From Deltaproteobacteria bacterium (GTDB lineage: Bacteria; Desulfobacterota; UBA8473), in NCBI GenBank assembly GCA_030623035.1, contig JAUXFK010000129.1, forward strand, positions 1 through 8,077: a DNA stretch of 8,077 bases, given 5' to 3'. Below are positions 1-5,859 of the stretch, piece by piece (the first letter of the stretch is position 1; each line of letters opens with the position of its first letter). The notes beneath the pieces were generated by a model that made no database searches, was not told the origin of the DNA, and saw only the letters and a list, made by a program, of their open reading frames with translations. The position numbers were made by a program, and so were the translations under genes.

Positions 1-133
1 AGGACTCAATATATTGAAGGGAAAAAAAGTTCAAACTAGGGATTATGTTTAAAGATATGGATTTTGCAACCAGCAAAAAAATCGGATTCTTTCTCTGGAA
101 TTAGGTCGATTTGCTAAAAGGGGAACTTTTCAT

Positions 134-158
134 AAATTGCTCATTTCTGGATGGACAC
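134..158 (+). repeat. Solo right end of the GTGTCC palindromic repeat family
   Basis: These 25 bases are identical to the right end of the full element at 3599-3740 (its positions 3716-3740) and end in ATTTCTGGATGGACAC. They are followed by TA. No matching left arm (GTGTCCATCC) is found in bases 1-133, so this copy is either truncated or starts outside the window. Confidence 0.8.
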
Positions 159-179
159 TATTGAGTTTATTCGTATTAT
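152..179 (+). promoter_or_regulatory. Candidate promoter for queE-queC, with the -35 inside the repeat end
   Basis: TGGACA (152-157) matches the sigma-70 -35 consensus at five of six positions. TATTAT (174-179) matches the -10 consensus at five of six. The spacer is 16 bp. The -35 box is part of the conserved repeat end, so the element would act as an outward half-promoter completed by host sequence. Transcription would start near 186. This is inferred from sequence alone; the region is AT-rich and a chance match is possible. Confidence 0.35.
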
Positions 180-276
180 TTTAGCCTTATGAAACAGAAA
201 GCACTCACTAAGCTTCAACAGCAATCAAATTTTAACCCGTGCAGAACTCGCATCTAAGTGAGCATAAAGAAAGAAC

Positions 277-283
277 AGGGGGA
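277..283 (+). promoter_or_regulatory. Ribosome binding site that decides the queE start
   Basis: The purine run AGGGGGA lies 3 bases before a TTG codon (287-289) that is in frame with queE. The only earlier in-frame candidate, GTG at 239, follows an AT-rich stretch with no Shine-Dalgarno match. The TTG start also puts the conserved KVNEIFYSIQGE segment at the very N-terminus, as is usual in this family. Confidence 0.5.
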
Positions 284-286
284 TTT

Positions 287-934
287 TTGGGGCTTAAAGT
301 CAATGAGATTTTTTATAGTATCCAGGGAGAATCATCATACGCCGGCCACCCTTGCGTATTTGTGAGGCTCACAGGATGTAATCTGAGATGTTCATACTGC
401 GATACCCGGTATGCTTACGAAGAGGGTGAGGAAATGGGAATCGACATGATTCTATGCCGAATTGCCGGTTATCGATGTCCCCTCGTTGAGGTAACCGGCG
501 GCGAACCCTTGATCCAAGATGAAACGCCGATTCTTATCCATCGATTATTGGAAAACGGATATCGTGTTCTTATGGAAACCAACGGCAGCCGGGACATCAG
601 ACGTGTTGATGATCGATGTACTATAATCCTCGATATCAAATGCCCCTCAAGCGGAGAGATAAATAAGAATGACCTGAATAACCTAAAGAGGTTAAAAGAT
701 AATGATGAGATAAAATTCGTTATCGGCAATGTAGAGGATTATAATTTCGCAAAGAAAATACTGAATTCCATGGACCCCAACCAATTAAGGGCAGCTTCAG
801 TTTTTTTCTCACCTGTCTACGCTAAGATGGAGGCGAATACACTGGCCAAATGGATATTAGAAGATAAATTGCAGGTCAGGCTTCAACTCCAACTCCACAA
901 AATCATCTGGGGCACTGAACAAAGAGGGGTATAA
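287..934 (+). CDS. queE: 7-carboxy-7-deazaguanine synthase (radical SAM)
   Basis: QueE converts 6-carboxy-5,6,7,8-tetrahydropterin (CPH4) to 7-carboxy-7-deazaguanine, the ring-contraction step of queuosine and other 7-deazaguanine pathways, in the cytoplasm, using S-adenosylmethionine and an iron-sulfur cluster. With the TTG start the protein has 215 residues, a normal length. SIQGE is at residues 11-15. The radical-SAM cysteines C31, C35 and C38 form CNLRCSYC, the usual CxxxCxxC. TGGEP at 70-74 is the SAM-binding glycine motif. DIKCPSSG (116-123) and the C-terminal QLHKIIW (202-208) are typical of QueE. A GTG at 239 would add 16 non-conserved residues. queC begins 14 bases after the stop, so the two are co-transcribed and catalyse consecutive steps. 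Function is near certain; the start is less so. Confidence 0.95.
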   Translation: MGLKVNEIFYSIQGESSYAGHPCVFVRLTGCNLRCSYCDTRYAYEEGEEMGIDMILCRIAGYRCPLVEVTGGEPLIQDETPILIHRLLENGYRVLMETNGSRDIRRVDDRCTIILDIKCPSSGEINKNDLNNLKRLKDNDEIKFVIGNVEDYNFAKKILNSMDPNQLRAASVFFSPVYAKMEANTLAKWILEDKLQVRLQLQLHKIIWGTEQRGV

Positions 935-948
935 GAAGAAGGCATTCT

Positions 949-1638
949 ATGACCTATAAGAAAAAAGCAATCGTTCTTTCCAGTGGCGGTCTCGATTCCA
1001 CCACAGTTATAGCCATAGCCAAACAGGATGGCTATGAGATATACAGTCTCAGCTTTTACTATGGACAACGCCACGCATTGGAATTAGAGGCTGCTAAAAG
1101 AGTAGCTAAGGCGCTAGACGTCAAGCAACACATGGTCTTCGACATTTCAATGGACAGGATAGGCGGTTCTGCCCTAACCTATAATAAAGAAGTGCCTAAG
1201 CCTGGAAATGAGCAAGAAATAAAGAAAGATATCCCCGCAACCTATGTTCCTGCGCGTAACACCATATTTCTATCCTGTGCTTTAGCCTGGGCAGAGGTGC
1301 TTGAGGTGTCGGATATCTTTATAGGGGTGAATGCGATCGATTACTCGGGGTATCCGGATTGCAGGCCTGAGTATATAGAGGCCTTTGAACGTATGGCAAA
1401 CCTGGCTACCAAAGCAGGAATCGAAGGTAAAACAAGAATCAAGATCAGAACCCCCCTCATTCATATGACCAAGGCAGAAATTATACAAAAAGGCATTAAA
1501 CTGGGTGTTGATTACAGCATGACCCATAGCTGCTACGATCCGTCACCGGATGGTCTCGCCTGTGGCCACTGCGAAAGCTGTCTTTTCAGGAAAAAGGGAT
1601 TTAAGGAGGCTGGTATTCCGGATCCAACTGAGTATTAA
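949..1638 (+). CDS. queC: 7-cyano-7-deazaguanine (preQ0) synthase
   Basis: QueC is an ATP-dependent amide/nitrile synthase that turns the product of QueE plus ammonia into preQ0, precursor of queuosine. The 229-residue protein is full length. The ATP-pyrophosphatase loop SGGLDS is at 12-17. VPARNT (100-105) and the GVNAIDYSGYPDCRPEY segment (126-142) are family signatures. Four cysteines near the C-terminus (C195, C205, C208, C211) form the structural zinc site. The ATG has a good ribosome binding site, AAGAAGG at 936-942, six bases upstream. The gene is the second of the queE-queC pair. Its stop codon overlaps that of the convergent permease gene by four bases, leaving no room for an intergenic terminator. 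No queD, folE or queF is in the window, so the rest of the pathway must be elsewhere. Confidence 0.96.
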   Translation: MTYKKKAIVLSSGGLDSTTVIAIAKQDGYEIYSLSFYYGQRHALELEAAKRVAKALDVKQHMVFDISMDRIGGSALTYNKEVPKPGNEQEIKKDIPATYVPARNTIFLSCALAWAEVLEVSDIFIGVNAIDYSGYPDCRPEYIEAFERMANLATKAGIEGKTRIKIRTPLIHMTKAEIIQKGIKLGVDYSMTHSCYDPSPDGLACGHCESCLFRKKGFKEAGIPDPTEY

Positions 1639-2507
1639 GTCTTTAACCTCGGATCGATTGCATCCCTGAGCCCCTCTCCCAAAAGGTTATAACCCAAAAC
1701 AGTAATGAGTATAGCAAGCCCCGGATAGAGGGACAGCCACCATGCAATCTCTATATTATCCTTCCCTGCAGTTAATATATTCCCCCAACTGGGTGTAGGG
1801 GGTTGCACTCCGATTCCAAGGAAACTCAACGCAGACTCTGTTAGGATTGCAGCGGCAACCCCCAATGTGACAGACACCCATATTGGAGATAGCGCATTGG
1901 GCAGGATATGAAGAAAGATAAGTCGGATATCCCTTGCCCCCATAGCCCTTGCAGCCTTTACAAAGTCTCTTTCTTTAAGGCTTAAAATCTCTGCCCTTAT
2001 AAGACGCGTTACCCCCATCCATGAAGTTACCCCGATTACGGCCATAATATTCCATATGTTCGGTTCAAGGATGGCAATAACCGCAAGGATAAGAAAGAAA
2101 GTAGGGAAACACAGCATTACATCCACAAATCTCATGATTAAACTATCGATCCATTTCCCATAAAAACCAGCCAATGCCCCGAAAAAGATACCAATAACAG
2201 TAGCAATACCTACCGCCACAAACCCAACCAAAAGAGATATCCTGGATCCCCAGATCATACGGCTTAAAACATCTCTCCCCAATTGATCGGTCCCCAATAG
2301 ATGATCTTTACTCGGGGCCTGTAATGAGCTCTTGATATCTATCTCATTTGGATCATAAGGTGAAGTATACGGAGCTGAAATAGCGACAAAGAAAAGTAAA
2401 AGGACGATTATACCCCCACTTATACCCAGAATATTCTTCTTGAACCTGCGCCAAAAAAGCAGACCTGGAGTCTCTTTTTTCAGTTTTCTGCTTTTCTCAA
2501 TGTCCAT
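1635..2507 (-). CDS. ABC transporter permease, DppC/OppC family
   Basis: This is an inner-membrane permease of a peptide/nickel-type (PepT family) ABC importer. The 290 residues are the usual length. There is a charged cytoplasmic N-terminus, a first membrane segment near 27-47, the family motif HLLGTDQLGRDVLSRMIWG (69-87), and further hydrophobic segments to about 275. The EAA loop that contacts the ATPase is at 181-209 (DFVKAARAMGARDI and the following LPNALSPI). The C-terminus NLLGEGLRDAIDPRLKT is typical. The ATG is preceded by AAGGT (2514-2518, minus strand). It lies 88 bases after the DppB-type gene, with a hairpin repeat in the gap. Substrate cannot be told from the permease alone: dipeptides, oligopeptides, nickel and other solutes are all transported by this family. 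No gene symbol is given for that reason. Confidence 0.93.
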   Translation of the reverse strand: MDIEKSRKLKKETPGLLFWRRFKKNILGISGGIIVLLLFFVAISAPYTSPYDPNEIDIKSSLQAPSKDHLLGTDQLGRDVLSRMIWGSRISLLVGFVAVGIATVIGIFFGALAGFYGKWIDSLIMRFVDVMLCFPTFFLILAVIAILEPNIWNIMAVIGVTSWMGVTRLIRAEILSLKERDFVKAARAMGARDIRLIFLHILPNALSPIWVSVTLGVAAAILTESALSFLGIGVQPPTPSWGNILTAGKDNIEIAWWLSLYPGLAILITVLGYNLLGEGLRDAIDPRLKT

Positions 2508-2551
2508 AATCAGACCTTATATAAAAAGGTATGGTTTCTGCATGATCTATT

Positions 2552-2596
2552 GTGTCCATCCATAAATTAGCAAACGGGTCATTTATGGATGGACAC
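2552..2596. repeat. Short hairpin form of the GTGTCC repeat, between the two permease genes
   Basis: A perfect 16-bp inverted repeat, GTGTCCATCCATAAAT (2552-2567) and its complement (2581-2596), surrounds a 13-base loop. The arms match the 3599-3740 element except at one position, which is changed in both arms so that pairing is kept. The loop begins TAGCAA, resembling the GAGCAA next to the arm in the full element, so this looks like an internally deleted copy. Its last base is the final base of the upstream permease stop codon on the minus strand. In the transcript it would form a strong stem between the two coding regions, possibly modulating mRNA stability or dppC-type expression (inference). 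No U-tract follows, so it is not a classic terminator. Confidence 0.85.
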
Positions 2597-3573
2597 TATT
2601 TAGCGACCTTTATCCGCGGGTCTACAAGCGCATATGATAAATCGGCTATCAGGTTACCCAGCAAGGTCAGCACTGCTCCAATAACCAGGATTCCCATCAC
2701 TACCGGGTAGTCCCTCGCCATAACGCTCATATAGAAAAGCTGTCCCATGCCTGGTATGGCAAAAATCGTTTCAAAGATCACACTCCCCCCGATCAATCCT
2801 GGAACCGATAGACCTAAAATTGTAATAACCGGCAGCAAAGCATTTCTTAAAGCATGTTTGAATATCACCACTCTCTCATTCAACCCCTTTGAACGAGCCG
2901 TGATGATATAATCCTGTCTGATCACCTCCAGCATGTTCGCCCTTGTATATCTGGACAGTCCAGCCAATCCCCCAAAGGCCGAAATAAATATCGGAAGTAT
3001 GAGATGTTTCACCCTGTCCATAATCATTCCAAACGCTGAAAGATAGTCGTAATTCAATGATTTTAAACCGGATATCGGTAACCAGCCGAGGTTTACACCA
3101 AACAGGATCATCAAAAGCAAGGCGAGCCAGAATGTTGGGACTGCGAATCCGATAAACACGAATACCGTTGTAAACTTATCAAAAAATGAGTTCTGGTAAC
3201 TGGCTGATATCACACCAATGGGAATTGCTATTGATATGATTAATAGCATAGACAGCACATTTATAAATACCGTTATTGGAATTCTTTCGCTGATCTTGTC
3301 TATCACTGGCCTTCCGTCTGTTGAAAATGAATTGCCTAAATCCAGGATAATCAAACGTTTTAGCCAGAGAAGGTACTGGATATGTAATGCCCTGTCCAAC
3401 CCATAGATCGTCTCCAGGCGAGCCCTGGCCTCTGCTGTAATCTTTGGATTCAAATCCGTCTGTAAGCCCGTAGGTTTTCCGGGGGCAAGATGTATCACCA
3501 AAAATGAGATAATCGTAATCCCAAAAAACAATGGGATCATGGAGATAAGGCGTTTAAGTAAATAGTAAAACAA
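2596..3573 (-). CDS. ABC transporter permease, DppB/OppB family
   Basis: This is the partner permease of the DppC-type protein; the two would form a heterodimeric channel in the inner membrane. The 325 residues match the family. The N-terminus (YLLKRLISMIPLFFGITIISF) carries the conserved first membrane helix. The hydrophilic periplasmic stretch with ETIYGLD and DLGNSFSTDGRPV (about 54-90) is typical. The EAA loop is at 221-251 (DYIITARSKGLNE followed by KHALRNALLPV). GGSVIFETIFAIPGMGQLF (262-280) and the ending YALVDPRIK are family hallmarks. The start is TTG: an in-frame TAA lies seven codons upstream and GGAGGT sits just ahead. No solute-binding protein or ATPase gene flanks the pair; a 142-bp repeat begins 25 bases upstream of the start. 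Confidence 0.94.
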   Translation of the reverse strand: MFYYLLKRLISMIPLFFGITIISFLVIHLAPGKPTGLQTDLNPKITAEARARLETIYGLDRALHIQYLLWLKRLIILDLGNSFSTDGRPVIDKISERIPITVFINVLSMLLIISIAIPIGVISASYQNSFFDKFTTVFVFIGFAVPTFWLALLLMILFGVNLGWLPISGLKSLNYDYLSAFGMIMDRVKHLILPIFISAFGGLAGLSRYTRANMLEVIRQDYIITARSKGLNERVVIFKHALRNALLPVITILGLSVPGLIGGSVIFETIFAIPGMGQLFYMSVMARDYPVVMGILVIGAVLTLLGNLIADLSYALVDPRIKVAK

Positions 3574-3576
3574 GAG

Positions 3577-3582
3577 ACCTCC
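3577..3582 (-). promoter_or_regulatory. Ribosome binding site fixing a TTG start for the DppB-type permease
   Basis: On the minus strand a perfect GGAGGT precedes a TTG codon (3571-3573) with only three bases between. The resulting N-terminus fits the family. The next in-frame ATG would remove the start of the first membrane helix. Confidence 0.65.
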
Positions 3583-3598
3583 GATGGTTTACGAACTA

Positions 3599-3740
3599 GT
3601 GTCCATCCAGAAATAGCCCTTTTGCCCAATCTCTGCGTCAGGCTCAGATTTTAATCCTCGAAATATGTCAATATATTCCTGTGGTTAAAATCTTCGCCTT
3701 CCTTGACCTTGAACAAAATTGCTCATTTCTGGATGGACAC
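3599..3740. repeat. 142-bp imperfect palindrome with 16-bp perfect terminal inverted repeats
   Basis: The ends are GTGTCCATCCAGAAAT (3599-3614) and its exact complement (3725-3740). The palindrome continues inward with mismatches: an AGC-then-T-rich block near each end, and an internal pair GATTTTAA (3647-3654) / TTAAAATC (3685-3692). The axis is near 3669. It codes for nothing. Related ends occur at 134-158, 2552-2596 and 7878-7893, making six ends at four loci in 8 kb. Four of the six ends are flanked by TA, as expected for elements moved by TA-targeting transposases such as IS630/Tc1 types, but the right flank of this copy is GA, so that assignment is tentative. It behaves like a MITE or extragenic palindrome family. 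Confidence 0.85.
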
Positions 3741-3984
3741 GAACGACAACCTGTCTCAATTAATACTGGATTACATGGTATCAATTAAATACAGGCTGTT
3801 GCCAAAGAGATTGAAGAAGCCATTTATATGATGGTGTTGGTCCTTCATGGATGGATATATTCTATAAAGGTTGAGCGTTTATTGTCAAGGAATACTATCG
3901 ATTGTTGCAAAGGGCTGCCACAGACAATAAAGGCAATACAATTTATTTCATGTTAAAAAGGTCCTTTGTTTATGTTGAATCTCC
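3741..3984. other. Spacer between two miniature elements, possible gene relic
   Basis: No convincing gene. One forward frame is open from 3789 to a TAA at 3954-3956 and contains an ATG-led 42-codon frame from 3828 without a ribosome binding site. The translation before the ATG (QAVAKEIEEA) reads like part of a real protein, so a decayed gene is possible but unproven. A 9-bp inverted repeat TTTATTGTC (3878-3886) / GACAATAAA (3923-3931) lies inside it with a 36-base loop. The stretch ends with GAATCTCC (3977-3984), the left copy of the target duplication of the next element. Confidence 0.4.
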
Positions 3985-4107
3985 GTAACTACTCAGGTTG
4001 TCAGGTTCAAGCCAGCCCTGGCGCGACTTCACCGGCATATATTACAATTGCTATAGTGTTGCTGGAGTTTAACCTTGAACCCCGGAACTTTGAACCTGAG
4101 TAGTTAC
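3985..4107. mobile_element. 123-bp MITE, probably IS66-type, with 8-bp target duplication
   Basis: The element has perfect 15-bp terminal inverted repeats, GTAACTACTCAGGTT at 3985-3999 and its complement at 4093-4107. It is flanked by an exact 8-bp direct repeat, GAATCTCC, at 3977-3984 and 4108-4115. Known IS66-family insertion sequences have ends that begin GTAA and make 8-bp target duplications, so both features point to a non-autonomous derivative of that family. The interior carries related GGTTCAA/TTGAACC motifs near both ends and no transposase. The intact ends and duplication suggest a fairly recent insertion. Assignment to IS66 is by end sequence and duplication length only. Confidence 0.75.
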
Positions 4108-4115
4108 GAATCTCC

Positions 4116-4144
4116 TTGAAAAAACACATAAGTTCTAGTATAGT
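4116..4144 (+). promoter_or_regulatory. Sigma-70 promoter of the acyl-CoA carboxylase operon
   Basis: TTGAAA (4116-4121) and TATAGT (4139-4144) each match the consensus at five of six positions with the optimal 17-bp spacer. Transcription would start near 4151, giving a leader of about 77 bases before the ATG at 4228. The -35 begins at the base directly after the MITE target duplication. A small dyad, TAGTA-TAG-TACTA (4136-4148), covers the -10 and could be an operator, although it is short. Confidence 0.6.
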
Positions 4145-4227
4145 ACTATTCATTTTAATATACTCTCTATTGTAAAAGGAAAGAGGCAATTTAGGAAGAC
4201 AGTTACAAAAATTTAGAAGGGGAAACG

Positions 4228-5847
4228 ATGTCGAAGATACCGAAAGCAGAAAAGATGGAAGAAAAAAACAGGGAACACTGGCTCAAGGAAGAAGAAAAAC
4301 TGTATGCCCACAGAAAGGAGGCATATGATGTTGGGGGAGAAAAACAGATCAACAGACTGACCAAACAGGGGAAAAAGCCTGTCAGAGAGCTAATTAACCT
4401 GTTGATTGACCCTGGGACAGAGTTCTTTGAGGTCGATTTAGATGCCGGTTTTGAAATAGATTATACGAAGCAGCCTCATATACCCGGCGGCGGACTGGTT
4501 ACAGGAGTTGGCAAAATTCACAATAAGGACTGCATGATATTTGGTAATGAGAATCGAATGACAGCAGGGACATATTATCCAATAACCCTGAAGAAACATA
4601 TGCGTGCCCAGAGAATTGCCGAAGAATGCGGCCTCACCTGCGTTTATATTGCAGATTCCGGGGGGATATTCTTGCCGATGCAAGAGGAGTGCTTTGCAGA
4701 TGAGGGCATGTTTGGTTCTATGTTTTATAATATGTGCAACATGTCTGCCAGAGGGATCAAGCAGTACACCTTGAGCACAGGCGGAAATACGGCAGGGGGG
4801 GCTTATATCGTCTATCTTGCCTGTGAATCGATAATGATAGAGAAGCTTGCCTTTGCCTTTCTGGCAGGTCCTCCTATGGTAAAATCAGCCATAGGCGAAG
4901 ATGTAAGTATGGAGGATTTAGGCGGGGCCTATGTTCATACAAGACATTCAGGGGGTTGTGACCACTTTGTAAAAAGCCAGGAGCAAGGCATTGAGAAACT
5001 CAGAGAATTGATCAAATTTGATCCGCCCCAGGAAACTTATATTGATCGTAGGGAGGCTAAAGAACCCGGAGTCCCTGTGGAGAGACTCTATGAAATATTG
5101 CCGAAAGATACATACAGGGCCATCAATGTAAGAGAAGTTATCAAGTGCATCGCAGACGATAGTTATTTCTCTGAATATAAGAAGGAATATAAATCAGGCC
5201 GAGGTGATACCATAGTCTGTGGCAAGATGTGGCTTAAGGGCATTCCAGTTGGGGTTATCGCCTCTAATGGAGTTGGGGTGATCTTTATTGAGGCGGCCAG
5301 AAAAGCAGCAGAATGGATGATTCGATGTGGAAATGATAAGACCCCTTTACTTTTCATCCAGAATGCACCTGGATATATGGTAGGCAAACAGGAAGAGTGG
5401 AGAGGAATCGGCAAGTATGGAGCCGATATGGTAAGGACATGCAGTACAGTTCAAGTACCGAAGATCCAGTGGGTCATAGGCCCTGACCATGGAGCCGCCA
5501 ATTATGGCATGTGTGGAAGGGCATATAAACCAAGGTTCTGCTTTCAGACAATGCGTGCCAGGACTTCTGTAATGTCCGGGAAAACAGCGGCTTTTATCCT
5601 TACCAGCCTCGAAAGAAAGAAGGCAAAGGCAGCAGGCAGGGACATGGATGAAGACGAGGTAGCCAGGTTCGATTCCATGATGAGGGAAAAGTACGATAAG
5701 GAGGCCCATCCCTTCTTTACCGGGGCACGTCTGTTTCACGATGGTGTCATCACCTTAAGGGAGTCAAGGGATGTACTGGCCAGGGCTTTCGAACTCGCTT
5801 TACACCAGCCAATCACTGACTCTGTATATGGGAATGTGAAATTTTAA
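4228..5847 (+). CDS. Acyl-CoA carboxylase carboxyltransferase (beta) subunit, MCC-like
   Basis: This is the carboxyltransferase subunit of a biotin-dependent acyl-CoA carboxylase; it moves carboxyl from carboxybiotin to an acyl-CoA. The 539 residues contain both crotonase-fold halves. The N-terminal half has PVRELINLLIDPG (51-63), the oxyanion-hole loop GGNTAGGAY (185-193) and AGPPMVKSAIGEDVSMEDLGG (213-233). The C-terminal half has FIQNAPGYMVG (376-386) and HGAANYGMCGRAY (421-433). These read most like 3-methylcrotonyl-CoA carboxylase beta (LiuB) and geranyl-CoA carboxylase (AtuC), which fits the next two genes. Glutaconyl-CoA decarboxylase alpha and propionyl-CoA carboxylase are less good fits. 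AGAAGGGG (4215-4222) precedes the ATG. No biotin carboxylase or biotin carrier gene is in the window, so the partner must be elsewhere. The substrate is inferred, not shown. Confidence 0.9.
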   Translation: MSKIPKAEKMEEKNREHWLKEEEKLYAHRKEAYDVGGEKQINRLTKQGKKPVRELINLLIDPGTEFFEVDLDAGFEIDYTKQPHIPGGGLVTGVGKIHNKDCMIFGNENRMTAGTYYPITLKKHMRAQRIAEECGLTCVYIADSGGIFLPMQEECFADEGMFGSMFYNMCNMSARGIKQYTLSTGGNTAGGAYIVYLACESIMIEKLAFAFLAGPPMVKSAIGEDVSMEDLGGAYVHTRHSGGCDHFVKSQEQGIEKLRELIKFDPPQETYIDRREAKEPGVPVERLYEILPKDTYRAINVREVIKCIADDSYFSEYKKEYKSGRGDTIVCGKMWLKGIPVGVIASNGVGVIFIEAARKAAEWMIRCGNDKTPLLFIQNAPGYMVGKQEEWRGIGKYGADMVRTCSTVQVPKIQWVIGPDHGAANYGMCGRAYKPRFCFQTMRARTSVMSGKTAAFILTSLERKKAKAAGRDMDEDEVARFDSMMREKYDKEAHPFFTGARLFHDGVITLRESRDVLARAFELALHQPITDSVYGNVKF

Positions 5848-5859
5848 GGAGGGATCAGG

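Larger units (their letters stand above)
1..286. other. Region upstream of queE with no convincing gene
   Basis: No reading frame here looks like a gene. Two forward frames are open from the left edge, to a TAG at 37-39 and a TAA at 50-52. Either could be the last codons of an upstream gene, but too little is present to tell. A 12-bp self-complementary stretch, TCAATATATTGA, lies at 6-17. The clear features are the solo repeat end at 134-158 and the candidate promoter that overlaps it. I looked for a preQ1 riboswitch between the repeat and the queE start and did not recognise one. An in-frame GTG at 239 could extend queE upstream, but it has no ribosome binding site. Confidence 0.6.

Noticed and set aside
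160..286. preQ1 riboswitch upstream of queE
   Set aside because: No class I or II hallmark pattern was recognisable (no suitable stem with an A-rich tail ahead of the start).
469..729. Reverse-strand frame of 86 codons inside queE
   Set aside because: It lies wholly within queE, whose motifs are clear, and has no recognisable domain or ribosome binding site.
287..1638. DNA 7-deazaguanine modification (Dpd-type) island
   Set aside because: Only queE and queC are present; no transglycosylase or other dpd gene is nearby, so ordinary queuosine precursor synthesis is the simpler reading.
3666..3671. Reverse-strand TTGACA inside the 142-bp element as a promoter for the permeases
   Set aside because: No acceptable -10 lies 15-19 bp downstream; the nearest TAAAAT is only 12 bp away.
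3599..4107. CRISPR array or a composite transposon from the repeats in the spacer
   Set aside because: Repeats are inverted pairs, not regular direct repeats with spacers, and the two elements have unrelated ends with no transposase between them.
4007..4189. Reverse-strand frame of 60 codons in the spacer
   Set aside because: It runs through the MITE interior and its target duplication and overlaps the promoter; most likely chance.
5347..5739. Reverse-strand frame of 130 codons inside the carboxyltransferase gene
   Set aside because: It is opposite a well-conserved carboxyltransferase domain; it is a shadow frame with no recognisable domain.
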